Origin: an uncultured Clostridia bacterium
GTDB taxonomy: Bacteria > Bacillota > Clostridia > Christensenellales > Pumilibacteraceae
Direction: 5' to 3'
NCBI GenBank assembly: GCA_947066105.1
Contig: CAMSYM010000015.1
Location: 1-56,007 of the forward strand
Length of the DNA: 56,007 nt
Shown: one piece after another, positions 15,956 to 24,545 of the stretch
Position numbering within the stretch: position 1 is the stretch's first letter
How the letters are laid out: each line of letters opens with the position of its first letter
Position numbers and translations under genes: made by a program
The notes under the pieces: model-generated
What the model saw: only the letters and a program-made list of their open reading frames with translations
Databases searched by the model: none
Told to the model about the DNA's origin: nothing

Positions 15956-18487
15956 ATGGATATCGAAAAGATAATAAGCGAAATGACGCTCCGCCAAAAA
16001 GCGGAAATGTTGACCGGCAAGGACTTTTGGCAGTCCAAGGATTTCGAAGAACTCGGCGTGCCGGCGATGTTCCTTTCGGACGGACCGCACGGACTGCGCA
16101 AGCAAGCCGCCGCCGCCGACCACTTGGGGCTTAACGCGAGTATCCCCGCTACATGTTTTCCGACCGCCGCTACCATGGCTAACAGCTGGAACGACGAGCT
16201 CGGCGAAAAAATGGGCGAGGCGCTCGGCGAAGAGTGCGCGGCGCTCAAAGTGAATATGCTTTTGGGTCCCGGCACTAACATGAAGCGCAATCCCCGTTGC
16301 GGACGGAATTTCGAGTATTTTTCGGAAGATCCGTATCTCGCAGGCAAAATGGCGGCGTCGTATATCCGCGGCATACAAAAGAACGGCACATCGGCGTGCG
16401 TAAAGCACTTTGCGTGCAACAATCAAGAGGAGCGCCGCATGGCTACCGATTCGATAGTCGACGAGCGCACGCTCCGCGAGATATATCTTACCGCCTTTGA
16501 GATAGCGGTCAAGGAAGGCGGCACGCGCTCGATCATGACGTCTTACAACCGTATCAACGGCGAATACGCCAACGAGAACATTCATCTTTTGCGCGATATA
16601 TTGCGCGACGAGTGGGGCTTCGACGGAGTTATCGTATCCGACTGGGCGGGCAGTAACGACCGTGTCGCGGCTGTTAAAGCGGGGAGCGATCTCGAAATGC
16701 CCGCTTGTAAGTACGGTATCGACGACGTTGTAAAGGCGGTCGAAGCGGGCGAGCTTGACGAAGCGTTCGTAGACGAATGCGTGCGCAGACTGTTAAAGCT
16801 TGCCGAAACGACTTCGGCGGTCGAGCATCCCGAAACCTTCGATAAAGCCGAGCATCACGCGCTTGCGCAAAAGTGCGCCGAGGAAAGCATCGTGCTTTTG
16901 CGTAACGACGACATATTGCCGTTGAAGTCGGGAACAAAGGTAGCGCTTATAGGCAGTTTTGCCGAAAATCCGCGCTATCAGGGCGCGGGATCTTCCATCG
17001 TCAATCCCACACAGCTCAATAAAATAACCGAGCTTATGAAAAAGCCCGCGCCCAAAAACAAAGAATACAAGCAGGGCATAGGCACAGCGAAGAGCGTCGA
17101 AATACCCGTCGTGCGCTCGGTCGTAGAGGAATCGCTCGGCGAATACGCGCTCGATTTCATAGGCTACGAGGAAGGCTTCCACCGTTACGGCAAAAAGAAA
17201 AAAGGACTGCTCAAAAAGGCGGTCAAGCTTGCCAAAAAGGCGGACGTCGCGTTGCTGTTCTTGGGGCTTGACGAAGTAAGCGAAGCCGAGGGACTCGACA
17301 GAGAGCATATAAAGATCCCCGCCAACCAGATAACGCTTTACAAAGCGTTGAAAGCAACGGGCAAAAAGATAGTCGTAGTATTGTCTTGCGGCAGTTGCGT
17401 CGAACTCGGCTGGGCGGACGATGCGGACGCGTTGGTGTACGCGTGCTTGTCCGGTCAGGCTTGCGCGGACGCCATACTCAACGTAGTGACGGGTACGGTC
17501 AATCCAAGCGGCAAGCTTGCCGAAACGTTCGCCGAAAAATACGTCGATTGTCCGAGCGCGTCGCACTTCCCCGGTAAAAAGCTTACCGTGGAATATCGCG
17601 AAGGTCCGTATATAGGTTACAGATATTTCGATACCGCAAGCGTAGCCGTAAAATATCCGTTCGGGTTCGGATTGAGTTATACGACGTTCGAATATTCGGA
17701 TTTAAAAGCAGACGATAACGGCGTTACTTTCACGTTGACCAATACGGGCGATGTCGACGGCGCGGAGATCGCGCAATTGTACGTCGGCAAAAACGATGGC
17801 AAGATCTTCCGTCCCGCCAAAGAACTCAAAGGCTTTAAAAAGGTGTTCCTTAAAGCGGGCGAGAGCGCAAAGGTCGTCATTCCGTTCGACGACAAGACTT
17901 TCCGCTATTTCAACGTTAAAACCAACGGTTGGGAAGTCGAGGGCGGCGAATATCAATTGTACGTCGGCGCGAGCATTGCGGACATAAAGCTCACCGCGAG
18001 CATTGCGCAAAAAGCGACGACGGACGTTATGCCGTACGACGCCGCGGAACTTCCGTCCTATTACAGCGGCAATGCGGCAAACGTCGGCGCGGACGAATTC
18101 GCCAAGCTGTTGGGTTATGTGCCGCCGTCGGAGAATTATCCGTTCTATAAGAGAAAGAGAATGAAGATCGACGAAAACTGCACGGTTGCCGACCTTCGCT
18201 ATTCCAAGCGTTGGGTGGGCAGAGCGTTTTCGGGCGTTATTCGGTTCGCCATCAAATTCCTGCGCGGCGTCGGTAAGCGCACGCTTGCCAATACTCTCGT
18301 TATGGGCGTACTGCACCAGCCCATACGCGGCGTCGCCAAATTCGGCGGCATGAGCCGCAGACAGATGGAAGGCATGCTGTATATGTTCAACGGCAAGTTT
18401 TTTAAAGGTCTGCATTGGCTGACTTCCAAGAGCAAGGAAGAAAAAGCGGCGATAAAAGCGCAAAAGAAAGCGGCGAAAGCCAAATAA
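15956..18487 (+). CDS. Glycoside hydrolase family 3 (beta-glucosidase-like)
   Basis: The protein has 843 residues. I prefer the ATG at 15956, 9 nt from AAAGGGA; another ATG lies 6 nt upstream but too near the ribosome site. The N-terminal TIM barrel shows LSDGPHGLR, GPGTNMKRNPRCGRNFEYFSED-type residues, KHFACNNQE and the nucleophile aspartate in GVIVSDWAG. The alpha/beta sandwich domain follows (ESIVLLRND, GSSIVNPT, EAEGLDREHI), then a fibronectin-III-like domain (YPFGFGLSYTTFEYS). The last 150 residues are basic and not typical of GH3. There is no signal peptide, so it probably cleaves imported oligoglycosides in the cytosol. Substrate is not predictable; family members cleave beta-glucosides or xylosides. 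Confidence 0.9.
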   Translation: MDIEKIISEMTLRQKAEMLTGKDFWQSKDFEELGVPAMFLSDGPHGLRKQAAAADHLGLNASIPATCFPTAATMANSWNDELGEKMGEALGEECAALKVNMLLGPGTNMKRNPRCGRNFEYFSEDPYLAGKMAASYIRGIQKNGTSACVKHFACNNQEERRMATDSIVDERTLREIYLTAFEIAVKEGGTRSIMTSYNRINGEYANENIHLLRDILRDEWGFDGVIVSDWAGSNDRVAAVKAGSDLEMPACKYGIDDVVKAVEAGELDEAFVDECVRRLLKLAETTSAVEHPETFDKAEHHALAQKCAEESIVLLRNDDILPLKSGTKVALIGSFAENPRYQGAGSSIVNPTQLNKITELMKKPAPKNKEYKQGIGTAKSVEIPVVRSVVEESLGEYALDFIGYEEGFHRYGKKKKGLLKKAVKLAKKADVALLFLGLDEVSEAEGLDREHIKIPANQITLYKALKATGKKIVVVLSCGSCVELGWADDADALVYACLSGQACADAILNVVTGTVNPSGKLAETFAEKYVDCPSASHFPGKKLTVEYREGPYIGYRYFDTASVAVKYPFGFGLSYTTFEYSDLKADDNGVTFTLTNTGDVDGAEIAQLYVGKNDGKIFRPAKELKGFKKVFLKAGESAKVVIPFDDKTFRYFNVKTNGWEVEGGEYQLYVGASIADIKLTASIAQKATTDVMPYDAAELPSYYSGNAANVGADEFAKLLGYVPPSENYPFYKRKRMKIDENCTVADLRYSKRWVGRAFSGVIRFAIKFLRGVGKRTLANTLVMGVLHQPIRGVAKFGGMSRRQMEGMLYMFNGKFFKGLHWLTSKSKEEKAAIKAQKKAAKAK

Positions 18488-18557
18488 CGACGGCGAAGTT
18501 TATCGTCGAAAAAATATCTTACGGTGTTGTAAAATTTTCGGTTGCCGCTTTCGCGGC

Positions 18558-18586
18558 TTGACAAAAAATCCTTGATAGTATAAAAT
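18558..18586 (+). promoter_or_regulatory. Promoter of the tyrosine phosphatase gene (near-leaderless)
   Basis: TTGACA (18558-18563), 17-nt spacer, TAAAAT (18581-18586). The ATG is at 18598, only 11 nt beyond the -10, with no Shine-Dalgarno. A GCCGC/GCGGC hairpin (18544-18557) abuts the -35. Confidence 0.75.
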
Positions 18587-18597
18587 ATTTACGTACT

Positions 18598-19428
18598 ATG
18601 GGCTACGACATACTCAAACTCAAAAAATTAAAGAATGCGCGCGATCTCGGCGGGTTGATGACAGCCGACGGGCGCATGATAAAAAAGGGAAAGCTTATCC
18701 GTAGCGGTAGGCTTTTCGACTTGCCCGAAAGTACCGTCGAATATCTCAGATCGGCGGGTCTGACTACCGTAGTCGATCTGCGCGTCGCCGCGGAATGTTG
18801 CGATCATCCCGATATTGCGTTCGACGGATTTAAGTACGTGTGGAATCCGATAATGCCCACGCCCCCCCCCGCGACTGCTTGTGAAACCGTTTGCGGTTAC
18901 GAATCGCCCATGCGCCGTACCATGAAAAGGGAAAGCTATCGGTTGCGCCGCGAGTTCCAAAGCATAGACGATTACATGATACAGTTTTACCGCAACGTTT
19001 TGTTCAACCCCGATTCGCAGACGAGCATACGCAGGTTTATGCGCGTGCTTATCGAAACGGACGGCGGGGTGCTTTGGCATTGCGCGAGCGGAAAGGACAG
19101 GACGGGAATAATATCCATGCTTGTGGAAAGCTTGCTCGGCGTGGACGAAAAGACTGTTCTCGACGATTATTTGGCATCGCGCAGGTTTTGGCGCGGCAAG
19201 TATTTGCTTAACCGTATAGTACTGTCGATATTGCCTGTGTCGTTTAGATTCAAGCGCATACTTTTCGGATTTATGCGCACCAAACCCGAATATCTGCAAA
19301 GCGTCATGGACGAGCTGAAACTGCGCTACGGCGGTATAGTTGAATATTGTAAGGCGGTTTTGGGCATAACCGATAGTGATATACAAATCCTTAAAGACAA
19401 ATTTTTGGTAGATCATGAAACTGATTAG
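18598..19428 (+). CDS. Tyrosine-protein phosphatase (DSP/Y_phosphatase3 type)
   Basis: The protein has 276 residues. The P-loop HCASGKDRTG (catalytic Cys, phosphate-binding Arg) is near residue 162. The N-terminus NARDLGGLMTADGRMIKKGKLIRSGRL is the characteristic start of the bacterial Y_phosphatase3 family (ARD-LGG-x-x-T and RSG-x-L). Such enzymes dephosphorylate phosphotyrosine or phosphoinositides. Residues 88-92 are encoded by ACG followed by nine consecutive C (18862-18870), a slippage-prone tract within the gene. The 3' end overlaps the following glycosyltransferase by 14 nt. Confidence 0.88.
   Translation: MGYDILKLKKLKNARDLGGLMTADGRMIKKGKLIRSGRLFDLPESTVEYLRSAGLTTVVDLRVAAECCDHPDIAFDGFKYVWNPIMPTPPPATACETVCGYESPMRRTMKRESYRLRREFQSIDDYMIQFYRNVLFNPDSQTSIRRFMRVLIETDGGVLWHCASGKDRTGIISMLVESLLGVDEKTVLDDYLASRRFWRGKYLLNRIVLSILPVSFRFKRILFGFMRTKPEYLQSVMDELKLRYGGIVEYCKAVLGITDSDIQILKDKFLVDHETD
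18862..18870 (+). repeat. Homopolymeric C9 tract inside a coding region
   Basis: Nine C in a row encode three prolines of the phosphatase. Gain or loss of one base would shift the frame before the catalytic P-loop. Confidence 0.9.
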
Positions 19429-20440
19429 CTTTACCGTTCCGTGCTATAATTCGGAAGTTTACATGCGCAAATGCGTTGACAGTATACTCAGCGGCGGCGA
19501 CGATGTGGAAATAATCATCGTCAACGACGGTTCGCACGACGGCACTATCGAGATCGCGCGCGATTACGAGCGGCGTTTTCCCGATACAGTGCGCGTCGTC
19601 GACAAGGAAAACGGCGGACACGGTTCGGGCGTGAACGCGGGCTTGCGGATCGCGACGGGCTTGTATTATAAAGTGGTCGATTCGGACGATTGGCTGGACG
19701 AAGCGGCGCTCAAAGAACTGCTCGATACGATAAAAGCGCATTTGCAGGCGGGAACGTTGCCCGACCTGTATATTACCGATTTCGTGTATTTTCATGCGGC
19801 GGATAATACCAGTCACGTCAGTTCGTACGAGAAAAAATTCCCCGTGCGCAAGCTGTGCAACTGGGATAACGTCAAAAAGTTCAAGTATTCGCACATGCTG
19901 TTGATGCACGCGCTCATGTACAAACGCGACAAGCTTATCGAAAGCGAAACGATATTGCCCGAACATACGTTCTATGTGGACAACCTGTTTGCGTACAAGC
20001 CGTTGCCGTTTATGCAATCCGTTTTTTATCTCGACGTGCAGTTGTATCAATATCTTATCGGGCGCGACGACCAATCGGTAAACCGTAAAAACTTCGTCAA
20101 GCGTTACGAACAGCAGATCAAGGTCATGAAGTGCATGATCGATTCGTATTCTTGGATACAGCTTAAAAACATGCCCGACGGGTTGCGCAAGTATATGTGG
20201 CACGCGCTTGAAGTGATAATGATGAACACGCTGTATTTTATTTGCGCCGAGTATTCGCCGGAGCGCAAGGCGGCGTTGAAAGACCTGTGGGCGCATATCA
20301 AAAAACGCGACAAGCGTATGTATAAAAAATTACGGCACTGTTCGTATACTACGATAGTCAATTATTTACCGTACCGTTTGCGCGGATTCATAATGGGCAT
20401 AGGCTACGATATCCTTTGCAAAAAAGTCAAGTTAGGTTAG
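19415..20440 (+). CDS. Family 2 glycosyltransferase
   Basis: The protein has 341 residues. The GT-A nucleotide-sugar-binding domain is at the N-terminus: FTVPCYNSEVYMRKCVDSIL, IIIVNDGSHDGT, ENGGHGSGVNAG and the DxD-like DSDDW that binds metal and UDP-sugar. The C-terminal half is helical and polar with no transmembrane helix, so it is a soluble or peripheral transferase acting on the cytoplasmic face. The acceptor is unknown. Its start lies 14 nt inside the upstream phosphatase gene, so the two are translationally coupled. A strong hairpin terminator follows. Confidence 0.9.
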   Translation: MKLISFTVPCYNSEVYMRKCVDSILSGGDDVEIIIVNDGSHDGTIEIARDYERRFPDTVRVVDKENGGHGSGVNAGLRIATGLYYKVVDSDDWLDEAALKELLDTIKAHLQAGTLPDLYITDFVYFHAADNTSHVSSYEKKFPVRKLCNWDNVKKFKYSHMLLMHALMYKRDKLIESETILPEHTFYVDNLFAYKPLPFMQSVFYLDVQLYQYLIGRDDQSVNRKNFVKRYEQQIKVMKCMIDSYSWIQLKNMPDGLRKYMWHALEVIMMNTLYFICAEYSPERKAALKDLWAHIKKRDKRMYKKLRHCSYTTIVNYLPYRLRGFIMGIGYDILCKKVKLG

Positions 20441-20499
20441 AATGGGTATTATCGTAACGCGCTCGGCGACCGACTAAACAAAATTGATTTGTCGGCTAC

Positions 20500-20539
20500 A
20501 AAATAAAAATACAGCGACTGCTCGCTGTATTTTTATTTT
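20500..20539. terminator. Bidirectional intrinsic terminator
   Basis: An 18-bp perfect inverted repeat (arms 20500-20517 and 20522-20539, core TACAGCGA/TCGCTGTA) with the loop CTGC. A-tract and T-tract flanks make it work in both directions for the convergent GT2 gene and the minus-strand membrane protein gene, whose stop lies inside it. Confidence 0.9.
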
Positions 20540-21189
20540 GAACTGTTATCTTCGTTACCGCTTTTATCGGGCGCGGGGATAAGCTCGGCATTGCGTAACG
20601 CGAGATGCGTTATTTGCCGCGCGCCCGTCGCGGCGGCTGTCGCGATCGCGCTCAAAAATACCGCTACGAGCGTTATGGGATCGTATTTGACGCATACGAA
20701 TACTATTTCGAATACGGTCGCCAAAGCATTGGCGGCAATATACAGCTCCGCGCCGAAAAACGCTCGATGTTTGAAACCGCGTTTCGGCGCATATTCGATC
20801 GGTATACGCTTGCGGAACTTGTAGCGCGTGGCGTTCATTATCGCAAGCCATACGGAAATACCCATAAGGACGAACACGCTCGTTACGTAAAACAGCGCGA
20901 GCGACGCGAGCTTTGTGGTAACGTAATCGAGCGACGCCTGCGCGGGCAACAGCAATATCACTATCTGCAACAATAGGGCTATCACCGTCAGTACCGTGCG
21001 TATGAACGCCGCTTCGGACAGTTTTTTTTCGTCGACGTCAACATAATAATATGCGCCGGACAGCTTTTTGCCGTTGCGCTTGCTTTTTGCGCCCGTCGTA
21101 ACGTCGCTATCCGATCGCGGAGCGGCTTGCTCCTGCGGTTCGACCGCGTCCGTTTTTTCGTATCGTTCGCTGTTGTGCGGATCTTTCAT
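20533..21189 (-). CDS. Four-helix membrane protein, unknown function
   Basis: The protein has 218 residues; the start is the ATG of an ATGA overlap with the upstream Sel1 gene. The first 65 residues are polar and disordered-looking. Hydrophobic helices lie at about 70-90, 95-120, 150-170 and 172-192. I do not recognise a family. The tail is acidic and polar. It is the last gene in the dnaN-led operon and ends in a terminator. Confidence 0.7.
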   Translation of the reverse strand: MKDPHNSERYEKTDAVEPQEQAAPRSDSDVTTGAKSKRNGKKLSGAYYYVDVDEKKLSEAAFIRTVLTVIALLLQIVILLLPAQASLDYVTTKLASLALFYVTSVFVLMGISVWLAIMNATRYKFRKRIPIEYAPKRGFKHRAFFGAELYIAANALATVFEIVFVCVKYDPITLVAVFLSAIATAAATGARQITHLALRNAELIPAPDKSGNEDNSSK

Positions 21190-21605
21190 TTTACGAGCGA
21201 CCGCCAAAAATTATATTGTTTGCGGTTGCCGAGCGCTTTATAGTATGCGGCAAGCGCCGAACACGCCGATTTTACGCCCGATTCGGCAAGCTCTTCCAGC
21301 TCGCGCAGAGCGACATGCTCGTTTACGGACAGGTTGATGACGGCGGTCTTGACCGAACAGTCCGCTATGCCGCCCTTTGCGCCGATGCGGTAATAATGCA
21401 ATGCGCGGTCGGGATCGTTCGCTTCCATATAGCGGTCGCCCAGCTTTTCGCAAGCTTTGGGATTGCCGAGCTGTGCTGCGAGCAATAAAAATTTATCCGC
21501 TTCCTTTTTGTCGGAAGTGCGGATAAATTCGGCGTAAACGAACATCGATTCGGGATCGTTCGCGTCGACGCGGGCTTTGAGTTCCGCGAGTTCGGTTTCG
21601 TTCAT
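21186..21605 (-). CDS. Sel1-like tetratricopeptide repeat protein
   Basis: The protein has 139 residues and is all helical, with Sel1-type repeats: the pattern A-x-x-G-x-x-x-A-x-x-x-L-G is seen at LLLAAQLGNPKACEKLGDRY and HYYRIGAKGGIADCSVKTA. Such repeats mediate protein contacts. Its stop overlaps the next start (ATGA) and it begins 4 nt after the upstream GalT-like gene, so the three are likely co-translated. The partner is unknown. Confidence 0.75.
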   Translation of the reverse strand: MNETELAELKARVDANDPESMFVYAEFIRTSDKKEADKFLLLAAQLGNPKACEKLGDRYMEANDPDRALHYYRIGAKGGIADCSVKTAVINLSVNEHVALRELEELAESGVKSACSALAAYYKALGNRKQYNFWRSLVK

Positions 21606-21609
21606 ATAA

Positions 21610-22731
21610 TTACTGCTCTTGTTTGGCGAACGCCGTAATTTGCTCGTCGGTAGCGGATGCGGCGGCGGCGAGTGCGGGCTTGAACTTATCGACCAAATAT
21701 CCGCCGAGCGCGTCGCCCGCTTTCGCGCCGTGCTTGACGCCGCCTATAACGTCGTATACGGGCTTGAACGCCGCAAGGTCGGTGGACAGTGCAGTGCCTT
21801 TTTCGAGTACCGACATGAGCGGAGAATAGTCCGCGGTCTCAAACACGCCGCACGCCGTCAATGCGTCGTTGTTTACTATAAGTCCGTCCTGCGCTACGTC
21901 GTTTGCAAAAATAACGTAGTAGGTCACGCCGTCCTTTGCGGCGGCGGCGATCACGGGCTTTAAGCCGGCGTCCGTCGCGGCGTTGATAACGCGCGCCGCT
22001 TCGCGCATGACGGCATTTTTGGCTACGCCGTTGAACGCGAGCGCGGGAACAGGGTAGTCCAACAGCACCGTTTTGACGGAACCGACCGTAAGATCGGTCT
22101 TTACTTTGGCGGACGTGAGCGCGAATGCGTCGGCAACGGCATATCTATCGTCGCCGAGCCGCGCGGCGATAACGCCGCCGTACGCATTGGCAAACATATG
22201 CTCGCGCGCGAGTACGTCCTCGGTCATTACGTCGGGCTTTTCGAGCTTTGCGATCCTATTGCCGACGACGCGCGGAGCGTAGGCAAGCCCGCCGCAGTCG
22301 GGCAGGGTCACGGCGGCAAGCTCCGCGACGTTGCCTGCCGAATAGCCGTAAAATCCGTCCTTGCCGAACGCCGCGCTTTTGGAAATCACGTTGTTGCCGA
22401 GCGCGTACAGCTCGTACAAAAAGTCAAACGCTTTTTTTGCGTTGCGGTCGAGCGCGTCGTTGAAATACATGCCGACCGTGCGCGGCATGGGGAACAGTAT
22501 GCTTTCCGCAGTAGCTAAGTCGACGTCGGGCGCGGCAGCTTTAAGCTCGCTTAAAAGCTCGCCGAAAGTCGCGTCGCCGTAATCGGCGTTCTCGTCGCGC
22601 GTCGGCGTTTTTACGCCGCAGGCGACCGCGAGTCTGTTGAGAGTATACGTTTCGTCGAGCGTGTCGAGCAAAAGGTTGTCGAAAGCATACGACAAAAGCT
22701 TGTTCAAAATAGAGTTGATATCCGATCTCAT
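21610..22731 (-). CDS. GalT class II-like protein, probably catalytically degenerate
   Basis: The protein has 373 residues and starts after AAGGAA. Residues 1-125 resemble class II hexose-1-phosphate uridylyltransferases (helical LLSYAFDNLLLDTLDETYTLNRL, then PMPRTVGMYFNDAL and KKAFDFLYEL with N-N-V-I). The segment VKTVLLDYPVPALAFNG plus VMREAARVINAA also resembles the second half of that family. The protein is about 120 residues shorter than GalT, and I see neither the cysteine-rich CLLC segment nor a catalytic His-x-His; the nearest stretch reads AREHMFANAYGG. I infer a pseudoenzyme or a very diverged nucleotidyl-binding protein. Recognition is from memory of the family. Confidence 0.5.
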   Translation of the reverse strand: MRSDINSILNKLLSYAFDNLLLDTLDETYTLNRLAVACGVKTPTRDENADYGDATFGELLSELKAAAPDVDLATAESILFPMPRTVGMYFNDALDRNAKKAFDFLYELYALGNNVISKSAAFGKDGFYGYSAGNVAELAAVTLPDCGGLAYAPRVVGNRIAKLEKPDVMTEDVLAREHMFANAYGGVIAARLGDDRYAVADAFALTSAKVKTDLTVGSVKTVLLDYPVPALAFNGVAKNAVMREAARVINAATDAGLKPVIAAAAKDGVTYYVIFANDVAQDGLIVNNDALTACGVFETADYSPLMSVLEKGTALSTDLAAFKPVYDVIGGVKHGAKAGDALGGYLVDKFKPALAAAASATDEQITAFAKQEQ

Positions 22732-22790
22732 GTTTATTCCTTATATGATTAAAGTTATATCGATGTGCGGTTTTGCGATCGCGATCGAGA

Positions 22791-23894
22791 TCATATGCTC
22801 CGTACGGGGAGTACGAGATATATGTAGTCTTCCTGACCGCCGACGGGCGCTACTACGCATACCGACGTGGCGTTCGTCAGGTTGAGAACTATCGTTTCGC
22901 AGTCCATGCAGTGCAAAAATTCGGTGAAGTACCGCGCGTTGAACGAAATGGACAGATCCGCGCCGTCCGTGTTGACGGGCAGGTTTTCTTCCACGTTGCC
23001 CGCCTCGCTGCGCGAGCTGACGGTCATATTGGTTTGCGAGATGTCGAACCGAACGAGATTGTTGTTCTTTTCCGAACGCGCCATAAGCACCGCGCGGTCG
23101 ATAGCGTCCTCGAACAGATTTTTGGGTATATACACCTGAGTGTCGAAGTGCTGGGGGATGATTTGACGGTAGTTGACGAACGAGCCGTCGATAAGCCGCG
23201 TGGTGATCGTCGTCGCGTCGACGCGCACCATCAAAAAGTTTTTGTGCAGATTGAGTTTTACGGGCGCTTCGTCGTCGGACAGAAGTCGCGATATCTCCAT
23301 GACCGCGCGTACGGGCACCGTTATGCTCGTCGACGCGGTGGTGGCGATCGTCGGTTTGACGCATTTAGCCAAGCGATAGCCGTCGGTGGTGACGGATACT
23401 ACTTCGGACTCCGATATTTCCAACAACACGCCTTTGAGCGTGGGGTGCGAGTCGTCGGTGCATACCGAAAACGCGACTTTATTGACGAGATCTTTGAGAT
23501 CGGCGTTTTTAAGCTCGAAGTGTTCGGTGTCCTCGATGCGGTTGATCTCCGGGTATTGGTCGGCGGGGTAGCAACCGAATTCGCCTTCACTGCGCTCGTA
23601 GTCGATTTTCAGCCGCGAGCCTGTGGTCGTCAGCACTATATTTTGAGAAGTGAGCTTTTTGACGAAGTCGGCGAACAGCTTGCCGGGTACGACGGTTTCG
23701 CCCGATTCGATCACGGTCGCGCGGATCATGTGTTCGATGGACAGTTCGAGATCGGTCGCAGTGAGCGTGAGCGTGCCGTCTTCCGCGGACAGTTTTATGC
23801 CTTCCAGCACGGGGTTGGTGGAGCGCGCGGGCACGGCTTTTATTACTTTTGCCACCGCTTCGCTCAGATCGTTACCGTTACATTCGACTTTCAT
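22791..23894 (-). CDS. dnaN: DNA polymerase III beta sliding clamp
   Basis: The protein has 367 residues; AGGAGA precedes the start. The three clamp domains are visible: N-terminal MKVECNGNDLSEAVAKVIKA and NPVLEGIKL, central SVCTDDSHPTLKGVLLE and VTTDGYRLAKC, C-terminal YRQIIPQHFDT and the terminal YIYLVLPVRSI, the typical end of DnaN. The clamp dimer encircles DNA and tethers the polymerase. It is not next to dnaA or recF here; it leads an operon with a GalT-like protein, a Sel1 protein and a membrane protein. It could be the only clamp gene or a second one. Confidence 0.95.
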   Translation of the reverse strand: MKVECNGNDLSEAVAKVIKAVPARSTNPVLEGIKLSAEDGTLTLTATDLELSIEHMIRATVIESGETVVPGKLFADFVKKLTSQNIVLTTTGSRLKIDYERSEGEFGCYPADQYPEINRIEDTEHFELKNADLKDLVNKVAFSVCTDDSHPTLKGVLLEISESEVVSVTTDGYRLAKCVKPTIATTASTSITVPVRAVMEISRLLSDDEAPVKLNLHKNFLMVRVDATTITTRLIDGSFVNYRQIIPQHFDTQVYIPKNLFEDAIDRAVLMARSEKNNNLVRFDISQTNMTVSSRSEAGNVEENLPVNTDGADLSISFNARYFTEFLHCMDCETIVLNLTNATSVCVVAPVGGQEDYIYLVLPVRSI

Positions 23895-23920
23895 TTGTTT
23901 CTCCTGTTTGTTTTCTTTAA

Positions 23921-23949
23921 ATTATACTACACGCGCGAATAAAAGTCAA
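23921..23949 (-). promoter_or_regulatory. dnaN promoter
   Basis: On the minus strand: TTGACT (23949-23944), 17-nt spacer, TATAAT (23926-23921). Leader about 20 nt containing AGGAGA. Confidence 0.8.
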
Positions 23950-23999
23950 TTCTTATTCGGGCGGTTTGACGCGCAGACGCAATAATTTTGACGATACGC

Positions 24000-24028
24000 T
24001 TTACTTTGTCATGCGTTTATGGTATAAT
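24000..24028 (+). promoter_or_regulatory. Promoter of the DtxR-type regulator
   Basis: TTTACT (24000-24005), 17-nt spacer, TATAAT (24023-24028). Confidence 0.6.
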
Positions 24029-24082
24029 ATGCAAAAATAATTTCGGCGCGTTTTGCGTCGAACGATGCGAAAAGGCGAAATC

Positions 24083-24451
24083 ATGAAAGATCACGAATCC
24101 GAAGAAATGTATCTCGAAACCATTCTCGTGCTTAAAGGCATGCGTCCCGCCGTGCGCTCCATAGACATTGCGGAAAGGTTGGGCTATGCAAAGTCCAGCG
24201 TGTCGCGCGGCATGAGCCTGTTGCAGGATAGGGGATATATCACGGTGGGCGACGACGGGTTTATCGATTTTACCGCCGCGGGCGCGAAAAAAGCCGAAGG
24301 CATATTCGAGCGGCACGGTATTTTGACCAAGCTGTTGAAGGGCTTCGGCGCGGACGAAAAGCTCGCCGAATCCAACGCCTGCCGTATCGAACACGTGATA
24401 GACGACGAGCTTTTCGAGCTTATAAAAAAGCATGTGAACAGCGAATTTTAA
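24083..24451 (+). CDS. DtxR/MntR-family metal-dependent regulator
   Basis: The protein has 122 residues. I chose MKDHESEEMYLETIL as the start, with AAAGGCG upstream; the frame extends further but without support. An N-terminal winged helix-turn-helix (VRSIDIAERLGYAKSSVSRGMSLLQDRGYI) is followed by a short dimerisation and metal-binding helix region. Glu, His and Cys residues sit in positions typical of MntR (IFERHGIL, ESNACRIEHVI). The family represses manganese or iron uptake genes when the metal is bound. Its neighbours are not obvious transporters. Confidence 0.85.
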   Translation: MKDHESEEMYLETILVLKGMRPAVRSIDIAERLGYAKSSVSRGMSLLQDRGYITVGDDGFIDFTAAGAKKAEGIFERHGILTKLLKGFGADEKLAESNACRIEHVIDDELFELIKKHVNSEF

Positions 24452-24545
24452 TTTATTGCCACGATATCGATGGCAGCCGTTATAGATCGCATGCTACGGC
24501 AGGTTTTTTTCGTGCGTTTTTTCGCAATGTCGCGTATGCTTACGG

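Noticed and set aside
22791-24082. Replication origin near dnaN
   Set aside because: No dnaA gene and no cluster of DnaA boxes (TTATCCACA) seen nearby.
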